Source: Ascaphus truei (lineage: Eukaryota > Chordata > Amphibia > Anura > Ascaphidae). From it: a stretch of DNA of 64,000 bases. The stretch spans positions 1-64,000 of the forward strand of contig WSYH01000837.1 in NCBI GenBank assembly GCA_036426205.1, read 5' to 3'. Positions 53,142-64,000 of this stretch are shown in pieces. Within the stretch, counting starts at the first letter, position 1; each line of letters starts with the position of its first letter. The notes under the pieces were generated by a model. It did not search any database and was not told the DNA's origin. It saw only the letters and a list, made by a program, of their open reading frames with translations. The position numbers and the translations under genes are program-made.

Positions 53142-54729
53142 AGCCAGAGTTGGTTATCGGAGAACAGCAGTCACACAGGCTCCCCATGCAAGCAATCTGT
53201 AAACAGTGTCTTCGTCATACAAACATCCCAGCTCTACTACATGTAGTGCTATTCTTACAGCGTGGAAGGTATTTTATGGCATACCACTGCTATATAGGAC
53301 ACTATACAGCCCATTCACTTGACTGGGCCATCAGAGGCCATGTAAACAAAGATGTGCTGGGTGTCATGGAGTAGCACTTTGATATGGGCCATATTGACAA
53401 TGACCAGCTTCTGCATTGTATGTAATACTGATGTGCACATCTCCTCCTTTGGAGTGCGTTTGGCATGATTGGCCATTAACACTTTGAAGGTAATTCGTTG
53501 GTACTTCTAGTTCCCCACATTTCACTTCAGGACTAAACTAAGTCTTAAACCATTCCCACAGCATATTAAATACATTCATACACAGACCTAATATATACAC
53601 CTTTTTGGAGCAGCATGTATGTCATTTTACTCACTGAATACAGATTATGGTGTGCACTGGAAGTCATGATCATATGAATACATTGTCACTACATGATCAC
53701 ATGGCCTAGTTCCAACACTGATCTCAATACCATCTTCCGCAAACCAGACCATCTTTAACATATCAATGATACTGTATCTCTGTGTAACGTTTATCCATGT
53801 GTATTACTTAATTACCAATTTGTTGCAGACAGGCCCAGAGACCTATCCTTCTCAATAAACCATTTCCACAAACCATCTCTGTTCCTGTACTCCTTGAAGA
53901 GATCAATATTCACAAAAGGGAGCAATGTAGTTAATGTTACGGTTTGGAGTCTTGGGTTCAATGGTGTTCAGATAACATTTATCAACGTGTCATGAAACTG
54001 GTTGGTTGAGTAGTCTTAATTATAAATTTGTATTTCTACTTTAAAAATATGGTCATATTCATATCTCATTCTCTTTAAAAAAGGACCAAAACAATGACAA
54101 GAACTTTTTGGGGCATACAATTTTCGTGAATTACCATTTTTATTTTAAAATGTGTTAATTTGTAAAGCTGGTAAACATAACTTTTTTGCGTGCTGTTACT
54201 CTACTGCACAGACAAAGCGGTGGGCTATGATTGGCGCGCACACCCAATGAGAAGCCACACTAAATTCTTATATTTTCCTGTACGGTTTCTTTGAAAATTG
54301 CTTCAAGTATAATTTACATTTTGCTTTAGACAATTACACCCAAGTAATTACTACTTATGGGTAAGTTACCATATATATGAATTGATGCTTATGTATGCAT
54401 TTCTAATTATGTATGAGTATGCATAGCCACCCATACACATGCAGGTAAGCTTCCTACTGATAAACACAATGTGCCCAAAGGATGAGTGAAGGTCAGTATG
54501 GTAACGTAAGGAGAGTATGGTTAGCATGGAGGTACAGTAGGTGTCTAAGAGATGAGTGAGCAGCAGCCCGTCTCATGTGTCGTGGGCAGAATGTTGCATT
54601 AGAATAACTATACTGACTGCTCTGCACGTGCGGTGTCAATTGCGCTACATGAACAGTCCTACAGCAGCTGATGGACCAGAAAATATAAGCAGCCAACCCC
54701 CTAAGCTTGGAGAGTTATTCCTGTCAATG
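53142..54729. other. TMEM120A 3' UTR and downstream DNA
   Basis: No second gene recognised. The poly(A) signal candidate is at 53854. Confidence 0.45.
53854..53859 (+). promoter_or_regulatory. Candidate TMEM120A polyadenylation signal
   Basis: AATAAA about 715 nt after the stop codon, with no earlier canonical signal noticed. It would give a 3' UTR of ordinary length. Confidence 0.45.
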
Positions 54730-54732
54730 TTA

Positions 54733-55007
54733 GGTCGTGATTAGCGGCGGCGTGCGCTCCTCCGGAACAAATGCATGTAGCCTCATGCCGCCCATAGATC
54801 GCGCAAGCAATGAAGCGCGACCATTTCTGGAGAAGACAAAAGAATTTTGCCTTTGTCACGCGACGGCCCGGTAACGTGCGTGGTCACGTGCATGGTCCAG
54901 CCAATGAGGGTGAACCGCTCACGTGGCATCACGACCTCGGACCTCAGTGCAGGTTTCGCACGAGCAGCAGGCAATGTCATGTCCATGCCGCCACTATAAT
55001 CGTGGCC
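54733..55007. mobile_element. Harbinger-like MITE 4
   Basis: Termini GGTCGTGATTAGCGGCGG and the complement of the right end GGCCACGATTATAGTGGCGG. Flanked by TTA on both sides (54730-54732 and 55008-55010). It resembles MITE 3 in terminal wording. Its indel-bearing duplicate is at about 62680-62950. Confidence 0.75.
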
Positions 55008-55685
55008 TTAGCAATTCTCTATATAACAAACTGTAAACAGTTGTAGTTACAGATTATAAAGTTCCCCAGTGCACAGTATTTCTTGGAAGGTAAATCTTAT
55101 ATAGTTAAATCTGCGCCTCACCCTGCAGCCGCTCACATCCCCACGCTCAAAACGGGGTAACTCCTGTCTAGTGGGTAATCTTCAAAGCAAGAGGGTGCAA
55201 AAAGCTAGTGTTAAAATATTTTTATATAGATGCAGCGGCCATTATTTTAAGGCATCACGGCGCCGTTTGTGTGCGCTGCTGTGCTCCACGTGGCATTAAC
55301 GCGGCCAATCACCCCAGGCAAGCGCGTTTATCGCGGTTGCTTTGTTTGAATTTTCTGGATTGTGTGCAATTAAATGGAATGAATTGTAATGTGTACAGTA
55401 CTGTGCTACTGTGTCAAATTCAGGTGTTTAAAAGCCAGAACACTAAAATGCCATTTTTTGCAATCGCCTCTTAAGGCGGTACGGTTGGAAGTAATCCCGT
55501 GCCATGATATGGGTATTCCGAGGTATACACCGCGTGATTTGTTAAAATAACGGCCGCTGCATCTGTAAGTAACGTGCAATACAAATAATACATTTAGCAG
55601 GACCTTGTTTAGTTCACAATACATAGTTCCCAATGCTGGATCCAAAAGCCTCCATAGTGGATTCAACGTCCTTTCAATCTGTCCA

Positions 55686-56660
55686 CATCAGGGGTCTTCT
55701 ATTCCGACATCCGAGGCAGCACCTCACTCCCCCCGCTGAACGTGGCGAACGTCAACACGTTTCACTAATTGCTTCATCGGGTTCAGTTATTCATCAGTAT
55801 TGGGCTGCTTATAAATCAGTGTAGGATATTTATCTGCTGCCACCCCCTAACTTTAACCTCTTACCCTAAAACCCCTAATACGAACACTATTCACTTACCT
55901 TGGCCATGAAACAGCCAACGACTGAATGGCAGCAGCAGAAAGTCCACAATAATTAACCCATAAAGGGTCATAAAAATAAAAAAAAGTTAGTCAATTTGTT
56001 GATGTAAAATCTCCCATTAAAGAAAATACGTTAAAGGTCAAAGTATTCTAATTTTGTTAAAGTTACTGTAAGTGTAACTACACTTGACACTTGAATCAAT
56101 GTTATACTATTTGTTTGTCTATTCAATAAAAAATATTTGTACCAAAAAAAAAAATACATACTGTAAGTATACTAATCCAACAAGTGAAAAATAAGATTTT
56201 AACTGTTGGATTAGTACTTCTGTATTTTCTTTAATGGAGAGAAGTACTAATCCAACAGTTCAAATCTTATTTTATACTTGTTGGATTTTTTTTTTTTTTT
56301 TTTTTTTGGTACAAATATTTTTTTATTGAATAGAGAAACAAATAGTATAACATTGACACGTGAATCAAAGTGTAGGTACACTTACAGTAACTAACAAAAT
56401 TAGAATACTTTGACCTTTAATGTATGTTCTTTAATGGAGAGCTGTTACATCAACAATGACTAATTTTAGCATTGCGTGTTATGATGCTTATGTCTTAATT
56501 ATTCTGAACCTTAGGGCTATTGAAGCCCAATACTAATGCACCGATCAAGAAACTAATGAAGCATGTTGATCAGAGGTGACTATTACACACAGTGGCGAAC
56601 GTCAACGCGCATCAGCAGGGAGTGAGGCTGCAGAGCTGCCTGGAACGTCAGAAAGGAAGG
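55686..56660. repeat. Imperfect palindrome of about 1 kb
   Basis: Pairs found from outside in: AGGCAGC...CTCACTCCC (55712-55730) with GGGAGTGAGG...GCTGCC (56616-56642); CAGTATTGGGCTGCTT with its inverse near 56525; TTAAAGGTCAAAGTATTCTA with its inverse at 56400-56425; ACTGTTGGATTAGTACTTC with its inverse at 56240-56260. The centre is near 56237. The inner 480 bp (55986-56468) pairs most closely. Long A and T tracts mark the arms. The left arm carries a GAAACG-core motif on the minus strand (55755-55780). Confidence 0.8.
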
Positions 56661-56819
56661 CCCCGCTATGGGTAGATCAGGAACTCTGCAGTGTAAACTA
56701 AACAAGCAACTACAGCTAAACCCCGTTATAACGCGGGTCTCGGGGTCCACCCCGAGACCACCGCGTTACTAACGGGGTCGCGAGAAAAAAAAATGGCCGC
56801 CGCGCTTTAGCGCATATTC

Positions 56820-57365
56820 ATCCCGCGGGACAGGAGATGGGAGCGGGCATGTCCCTCCGCTCCCCGCTTCCCCCTGTCACCGCGGGACAGGCCGCGGGGA
56901 CAGGAGATGGGAGCGGGGATGTCCCTCCTGTCCCCGCTTCCCCCTGTCACCGCGGGACAGGCCGCGGGGCAGGAGATGGGAGCGGGGATGTCCCTCCTGT
57001 CCCCGCTTCCCCCTTTTGTCACACTGGGAAGGCCGCGGTGGAAGGAGAGGGAGCGGGGATATGTCCCTCCTGGTCCCCGCTCTCCCCCTGTCACCGTGTT
57101 GAAGTGTGACAGCCCGGGCAGGAGATGGGAGCCGGGGATGTCCCTCCTGTCCCCGCTTCCCCCTGTCACCGTGTGACAGGCCGCGGGGCAGGAGATGGAG
57201 AGAGCGGGGAGTCCTCCTGTCCCCGCTTCCCCCTGTCACCTACCGTGATACAGGACCCCGGGGCAGGAGATGGGAGCGGGGATGTCCCTCCTGTCCCCGC
57301 TTCCCCCTGTCACCGCGGGACAGGCCGCGAGGCAGGAGATGGGAGCGGGGATGTCCCTCAGGTCG
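56820..57365. repeat. About 70-bp GC-rich minisatellite, eight units
   Basis: The phrase (G/A)TGTCCCTCCTGTCCCCGC recurs near 56851, 56921, 56990, 57063, 57140, 57211, 57283 and 57352. Long open frames on both strands here follow the repeat. Confidence 0.92.
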
Positions 57366-57539
57366 CCGCTTACCTCAGATCCCGCTGCCTGCACGGAGGT
57401 GGTAGCGGGGGGTTTCTTCTCCCCACCGCTGTCCCTGGCGCTCCCGCTGCCTGCGCGGGAGGAGGGGGGGGAGCGGGTGGTGATGCTGGTCGCGGCCTTT
57501 CCTCTGCTCCGACCCCACCCCCCGTCTGTGTAGAGTGAG

Positions 57540-58068
57540 AGAGTGTGTGTGTGTATGTATATATGGGAGAGAAAGTGTGTGTGTGTATATGGGTGTGTGT
57601 ATGTGGGTGTGAGTGTGTGTAAGTGTCTGAGTGTGTATGTAAGTGTGTGTAAGTGTGTGTAAGTGTGTGTGAGTGTCTGTGAGTGTCTAAGTGTGTGTAA
57701 GTGTGTGTGAGTGTCTGTGAGTGTCTGTGTGTCTAAGTGTGTGTAAGTGTGTGTAAGTGTGTGTGAGTGTGCGTAAGTGTGCGTAAGTGTGCGTGGGAGT
57801 GTGTGTGAGTGTGTGTGCGTGTGCGTAAGTGTGTGTGAGTGTCTGTGAGTGTCTGTAAGTGTGTGTGAGTGTGTGTGCAGTGTGAGCAATGAGGAGTGTG
57901 TGTGCAGTGTACAGTGTGTGTGCAGTGTGTCAGTGTGTGCAGTGTGAGCAATGAGCAGTGTGTGTGCAGTGTGCAGTGTGTGTGCAGTGTGTCAGTGTGT
58001 GCAGTGTGAGCAATGAGGAGTGTGTGTGCAGTGTACAGTGTGTATGTGTGTGCAGTGTGTGCAGTGTG
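57540..58068. repeat. (GT)n-rich microsatellite and GTGCAGT array
   Basis: GTGTGTGAGTGTCTGTGAGT-type units, then GTGTGTGCAGTGTGAGCAAT units from about 57870. The minus-strand His/Thr-rich frames are products of the repeat. Confidence 0.9.
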
Positions 58069-58069
58069 C

Positions 58070-58105
58070 AAAAAAAAAAATGGAAAAAAAAATTTTTTTT
58101 TTTAA

Positions 58106-58132
<27 letters not shown>
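58070..58132. repeat. Homopolymer A/T tract
   Basis: Poly-A followed by long poly-T at the right inner side of the Tigger-like element. Confidence 0.9.
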
Positions 58133-58139
<7 letters not shown>

Positions 58140-58265
58140 GGGAGCCACGGGAAAACCGCGTTATAACCGAATCGCGGTATAACGAGGCGCGTTATAACGG
58201 GGTTTAGCTGTATATATATATATATATATATCACACACACAACTATAGATATAGGCACACATCAA

Positions 58266-61200
58266 ACCACTTACTGGAGTGGCGGGCTTTCATTTCCATT
58301 TTCATGACATGCCAAGAAGAAGATTTTTGATGTGTGCTTCATGGCACTAGACTCCCAACAGGTTGGTAGAGGCTAATACATTAAGGTGAATACTCTCTTG
58401 GAATTGTCTGAGGCTAACCTAAATAATAAAATAAACCGCAGAATCTAATATGGTCTGAGATTTTAAATGGATAGATAAAAAACCACTTGGCCCACCTAGT
58501 TTGTCCTGACAATCATTTTTCTTTCTCTTTAATCTGTACGTACCTAATTAAGTTCATGAGATCTCAAGTGGTTGGCCATTAGAGTATCACATTCTGCAAA
58601 TAGTGTGCCTGTATTTATAGTTTAGATGGAGTTGCAAATTAGTGTCGCATGGATAATATGCACCATCGCTTTTTTCTGAAAGAAGAACTCCGATTTGAGT
58701 TGGGCACAACAGTCGTAAACAAATGGTCCTTAAATGATTATAAGGATGGTCTTTGGATTACCACCATTGCCTATGCATAATATTTATGTCTACTTAATGT
58801 TGTGTGCTTAATTGCACCAACACCACCTTTTAAAACTTCACTTTGGGACTGACCTCTGTCTCCGACAACCGACTTAGCGATGGGAAAGCTCTGCACCAGT
58901 AGCTTAATCATTGGAGGTTGATAGCTGTTGCATGGTTATGAAGAGTGTTTAGCATGCCTTGATCGAAAGAGATGCTGCCTAATCACTTAACTCTCCCTTT
59001 CAAATTCCTTCCTTCTCTCCGGGGTTTGGGTCTATTCTCAAGATATCAGCATTGCCAGGTAATGTCCTGTGTATCAGTAAAGCGGCAATTACAGCCAACT
59101 GTCACAGCAAATGTATGATGCAGAATGCTTGGATTTCCATAGATATTCTGATTAGATCTTGGTCCTTTTTTTTAGTTGCATAATTAAGAAGGTGTCTTAA
59201 ATTAAGGACAGTCGTTAAGCCCAACACCTAAATTGGACGCAAATATCAATCAGGTGCAATTTTAAATGCAACGCCCACTTTGAGGGTTTTCTATTTGAAA
59301 AAATTAGGCCTAGATGCACCCCCCCTGTGTTCCAATCACTTCGGTAGGCAAGCCTCGCGCAACAGGTTTTTGCGCACCTATTCTTGGTCACTCTGTATAC
59401 ACGGGTTCTTTTTTTTTTTACACGGTGCCAACTTCTACATCTGTACAGCAAGTTTGCACAATGACTCCACTGTTAGCCAACTTTAAATCGGCCATATAGT
59501 TTCAATCCACATATTTTGTAATTTATTGTATTTATTTATATATTTAATAGAAACCCTTAGGCAAATGCTTCTTCAATGACTGGCAATTTGTTTCTAGATA
59601 AACGGCTCTGGCGATCATTATTGTTAGAATTCACACACAGACATGAGTAGCAAATATGTATGGGTTATGTGAGCATATTTCTAATATAACAAGATGAGCC
59701 TAAGCAACCTATCATGGACTGTCCCAATCCTATAGCACTTTCTGCACCCTGCCATGATGATAGTGTATAATATAGACGTGTGTACCTCTTATGACACCTG
59801 TGTCTTTGCAGAGGGTTTCAGTCCTGGATGTGCGGGTAGATGACCTTCCTTCTGCCATTCCTCTTCTTTGGTCAGGTAATAACGCCTTGCACTAAACTGC
59901 TGTTTATCCTTCACCACACACTAATTTTAGGTATTATTTTTTTTAATTTTACCTTTGCTTAATTTTCTAATTGTATTTCTTCACCCTGGTGCTGTCAATG
60001 TGAAATCCCCCCCAGTTTCATATTGCAAAGATAGTTAAAGCAGAACATTTTTGGCAAGGTCTCTCTCCATTACCCCACCAGTGATTCTCTAAAATCTGCT
60101 TGAGATGGCGGGTCCTAAAATGTTTACAATTTGTATTGTCTTTCAGTTCTGGCAGCTGTAACATGCCATCACACTCTTCCAGCTGGCCAGACATGCAGAG
60201 TGCAAAGAATGGCAGTAGTGGCAACACACTTTGCCATACCCTACAGTATATCTCACCAGTGTTTGGCATTCTGCTTCCCCGGGTGTCTTGGTGAACCTCA
60301 TTCCTGACCTGGTTTACAGCATCTCAGCACTATGATTCCTTTTCTTCTCATGTTACATTTGTCTCAGCGCTTGTTCCAATTGTTATATTATGTCACGTGT
60401 ATTACTGCTGTGAAGCGCTATGTACATAGATGATGCTTATAAATAATTATACATACATTATAGAGAGTGGCTACGGCTACAACCATTTGACCCAGCTAAT
60501 GTTCTAAAGCCCTTCACCAGATTGAAATAATATATAGGAACTTTTGATTTTGTTAGAATTTCCATGTATCTTGCCCAAGTAATTTTATTGACCCCCCCCT
60601 CTACTCCTCTGTATTACCACTCTGCTTTAGAGAGACTGTTCCATGTATCCCTACCCTATTTCTCAACTATCCTCCAGCTGATGATCGTGAGATCATTCAT
60701 TAATTTCTGTGAAAAGAAATGTCATGTGTCATATCAACCTTCTAGAATTTTGTAGCATGATGGCGTTAATCACAATATGAACTAATCCGTGTATGTTGAG
60801 GCCACGTGTTAGGAGAATCATTACCATTAGATAGTGCTGTGGAGTATACTTTTCGTGTGTCACCTTCATTTTAATATTTAACATATGCCCATAATCTTCC
60901 GTTTAGCTTTGGCCAGTTTCCCTCATTCTTAACACATGCCCTATAAATCTCCCCATCTGTATTGGTCTCAAACTCGTAGCATTGATGGTTCTTTGCAGTG
61001 ATAATGTGTGGCAATCCCTTCCTCGTTCATTTCTTGGGGCAACTTCTTCACCACTTTGCGTGTCGTCCACCAAAGTTTCATAAGCAAATGAGGTGCAGAA
61101 GGATAAATGAAGCCAGAGTTTGGTTATCGGAGAACAGCAGTCACACAGGCTCCCCATCAATGCAATCTGAAACAGTGTCTTCGTCATACACTCCCAGCTC

Positions 61201-64000
61201 TACTACATGTAGTGCTTTCTTACAGCGTGGAAGGTATTTTATGCATATCCACTGCTAATAGGACACTATACAGCCCATTCACTTGACTGGGCCATCAGAG
61301 GCCATTTAACAAAGATGTGCTGGGTGTCATGGAGTAGCACTTTGATAGGGCCATATTGACATGACCAGCTTCTGCATTGTATGATACTGATGTGCAATCT
61401 CCTCCTTTGGTGGCGTTGGCATGATTGGCCATTAACACTTTGAGGTAATTCGTTGGTACTTCTAGTTCCCCCCCACATTCACTTCAGGACTAAACTAAGT
61501 CTTAAACCATTCCCACAGCATATTAAATACATTCATACACATACCTAATATATACACCTTTTTGGAGCAGCATGTATGTCATTTTACTCACTGAATACAG
61601 ATTATGGTGTGCACTGGAAGTCATGATCATATATAACATTGTCACTACATGATCACATGGCCTAGTTCAACACTGATCTCAATACCATCTTCCGCAAACC
61701 AGACCATCTTTAACATATCAATGATACTGTATCTCTGTGTAACGTTTATCCATGTGTATTACTTAATTACCAATTTGTTGCAGACAGGCCCAGAGACCTA
61801 TCCTTCTCAATAAACCTTTCCACAAACCATCTCTGTTCCTGTACCCTTGAAGAGATCAATATTCACAAAGGAGGAGGCAATGTAGTTAATGTTACGGTTT
61901 GGAGTCTTGGGTTCAATGGTGTTCAGATAACTTTATCAACGTGTCATGAAACTGGTTGGTTGAGTAGTCTTAATTATAAATTTTTGTATTTCTACTTTAA
62001 AAATATGGTCATATTCATATCTCATCTCTTTAAAAAAAAGGACCAAAACAATGACAGAACTTTTTGGGGCATACAATTTTCGTGAATTAACCCATTTTTA
62101 TTTTAAAATGTGTTAATTTGTAAGCTGGTAAACATAACTTTTTTGCGTGCTGTTACTCTACTCTGCACACGACAAAGCGGTGGGCTATGATTGGCGGCAC
62201 ACCCCAATGAGAAGCACCTAAATTCTTATATTTTCCTGTACGGTTTCTTTGAAATTGTCTTCAAGTATAATTTACATTTTGCTTTAGACAATTACAACCC
62301 AAGTAATTACTACTTATGGGTAAGTTACCATATATATGAATTGATGCTTAGTATGCATTTCTAATTATGTATGAGTATGCATAGCCACCCTACACATGCA
62401 GTAAGCTTCCTACTGATAACACAATGGCCCAAAGGATGAGTGAAGGTCAGTAGGTAACGTAAGGAGATATGGTTAGCATGAGGTACAGTGTGTCTAAGAG
62501 ATGAGTGAGCAGCAGCCCGTCTCATGTGTCGTGGGCAGATATGTTGCATTAGAATACTATACTGACTGCTCTGCACGTGGCGGTGTCAATTGCGCTACAT
62601 GAACAGTCCTACAGCAGCTGATGGACAGAAATATAAGCAGCCAACCCCCTAAGCTTGGAGTTATTCCTGTCAATGTTAGGTTCTGATTAGCGGCGGCGTG
62701 CGCTCCTCCGAACAAATGCATGTAGCCTCATGCCGCCCATAATCGCGCAAGCAATGAACGCGACCATTTCTGGAGAAGACAAAAGAATTTTGCCTTTGTC
62801 ACGCACGGCCCGTAACCGTGCGTGGTCACGTGCATGGTCCAGCCAATGAGGGTGAACCGCTCCGTGGCATCACGACCTCGGACCTCAGTGCAGGGTTTCG
62901 CACGAGCAGCAGGCAATGTCATGTCCTCGCGCCCACTATAATCGTGGCCTTAGCAATTCTCTATATACAAACTGTAAACAGTTGTAGTTACAGATTATAA
63001 GTTCCCCAGTGCACAGTATTTCTTGGAAGGTAATCTTATATAGTTAAATCTGCGCCTCACCCTGCAGCCGCTCACATCCCCACGCTCAAAACGGGGTAAC
63101 TCCTGCTAGTGGTATCTTCAAGCAGAGGTGCAAAAAGCTAGTGTTAAAATATTTTATATAGATGCAGCGGGCCATTATTTTAAGGCAATCACGCGCCGTT
63201 TGGTGGCGCTGCTGTGCTCCACGTGGCATTACGCGGCCAATCCACCCAGGCAAGCGCGTTTATCGCGGTTGCTTTGTTGAATTTTCTGGATTGTGTGCAA
63301 TTAAATGGAATGAATTGTAATGTGTACAGTACTACTGTGCTACTGTGTCAAATTCAGGTGTTTAAAGCCAGAACACTAAAATCCATTTTTTTGCAATCGC
63401 CTCTTAAGCGGTACGTTTGGAGTATCCCGTGCCATGATATGGGTATTCCGAGGTATACACCGCGTGATTTGTTAAAATAACGGCCGCTGCATCGTGTAAG
63501 TAACGTGCAATACAAATAATACTTTAGCAGGAACCTTGTTTAGTTCACAATACAAGTTCCCATGCTGGATCCAAAAGCCTCCATAGTGGATTCAACGTCC
63601 TTTTCAATCTGTCCACATCAGGGGTCTTCTATTCCGACATCCAGGCAGCACCTCACTCCCTCCCCCCGCTGAACGTGGCGAACGTCAACACGTTTCACTA
63701 ATTCTTCATCGGGTTCAGTTATTCATCAGTATTGGGCTGCTTATAATCAGTGTAGGATATTTATCTGCTGCCACCCCCCTAACTTTAACCTCTTAACCCT
63801 AAACCCCTAATACGAACACTATTCACTTACCTTGGCCATGAAACAGCCAACGACTGAATGGCAGCAGCAGAAAGTCCACAATAATTAACCCATAAGGGTC
63901 ATAAAAATAAAAAAAGTTAGTCAATTTGTTGATGTAAATCTCCCCATTAAGAAAATACGTTAAGTCAAGTATTCTAATTTTGTTAAAGTTACTGTAAGTG
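58266..64000. repeat. Indel-rich duplicate of 50299-56071 (likely assembly artefact)
   Basis: The whole stretch is colinear with TMEM120A intron 9 through the downstream palindrome. Differences are mainly one-base insertions or deletions spread evenly over introns, exons and MITEs. It runs off the right edge of the window. Even damage in coding and non-coding parts speaks against a duplicated gene under selection and for uncorrected long-read gap fill or a retained alternative haplotype. Confidence 0.88.
59812..61110 (+). pseudogene. TMEM120A: Broken copy of TMEM120A exons 10-12
   Basis: Exon 10 copy at 59812-59875 is frameshifted (GATGTGCGGGTAGATGACC for GATGTGGCGGGGTATGACC). The exon 11 copy at 60147-60215 is frameshifted and has lost its donor (GGCAGTAGTGG for GGCAGGTAAGTGG). 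The exon 12 copy at 60999-61110 has lost the first base after the acceptor and several more. It cannot encode the C terminus as it stands. Confidence 0.85.

Larger units (their letters stand above)
56713..58210. mobile_element. Non-autonomous Tigger/pogo-like transposon carrying satellite DNA
   Basis: Terminal inverted repeats CAGCTAAACCCCGTTATAAC (left) and the exact inverse at 58191-58210, flanked by TA on both sides. The terminal wording CCCGTTATAACGCGG is like that of Tigger/pogo elements of the Tc1/mariner superfamily. The 1498-bp inside has no transposase, only a 70-bp array, GT-rich microsatellite and homopolymer tracts. Confidence 0.8.

Noticed and set aside
57236..57889. His/Thr-rich minus-strand frames
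   Set aside because: Direct translation of GT-rich microsatellite and the 70-bp array.
59812..61110. A second TMEM120A gene or paralogue
   Set aside because: Introns and flanks match as closely as exons, exons are frameshifted and a donor is lost; a sequencing or assembly duplicate fits better.

Overview
This window is vertebrate nuclear DNA, most likely from an amphibian and probably a frog. It has widely spaced short exons with GT/AG borders, a CpG-rich promoter, and a dense nested load of CR1, L2, RTE, L1/Tx1, Penelope, Ty3/gypsy, hAT, PIF-Harbinger-like and Tigger-like repeats. The species cannot be fixed from sequence alone. There is no sign of bacterial or viral genome organisation.

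Two host genes lie on the + strand. The last three visible coding exons of STYXL1 (5180-7813), a catalytically dead dual-specificity phosphatase, are followed about 19.5 kb later by a complete 12-exon TMEM120A gene (27289-53141; 340 codons plus stop). From memory, human STYXL1 and TMEM120A are also neighbours in the same order and orientation, so this is conserved synteny. The 5' exons of STYXL1 (rhodanese-like domain) must lie left of the window.

Layout: 1-3975 is an LTR-type repeat block rich in minisatellites. 4000-8670 is the STYXL1 3' half with hAT and CR1 fragments. 8870-22000 is a nest of Ty3/gypsy elements: a + strand element with gag, protease and integrase (A), and a - strand chromodomain-integrase element (B) inserted in it with a CTTTC target duplication and itself split by an L2 LINE. 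22000-27000 holds unclassified repeat, L1/Tx1 ORF1, hAT ends and a Penelope-like RT fragment. 27170-27480 is the TMEM120A promoter. The gene body carries an RTE/L2 chimera, a tRNA-derived SINE, a CR1 LINE, Harbinger-like MITEs, a fragment of an acyl-CoA thioesterase/BAAT-family exon and a 1.1 kb 16-bp array. 53142-58265 is downstream sequence with a 1 kb imperfect palindrome and a Tigger-like element.

Two stretches look like assembly artefacts. 40798-42296 repeats 39226-40797 with many small indels and has a lone N at 42139. 58266-64000 repeats 50299-56071, including TMEM120A exons 10-12, with dense one-base indels. Both resemble uncorrected long-read gap fill or retained haplotype sequence rather than new genes.

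I see no operon-like or defence-like system. The most interesting unexplained signal is a family of small fold-back elements with unrelated inverted arms around a shared core, CTGARGA-short hairpin-CGAAACG, which resembles a degenerate hammerhead ribozyme core. Also notable are a solo LTR and a provirus-type copy of what looks like the same insertion side by side, and a gypsy element whose integrase directly follows protease.
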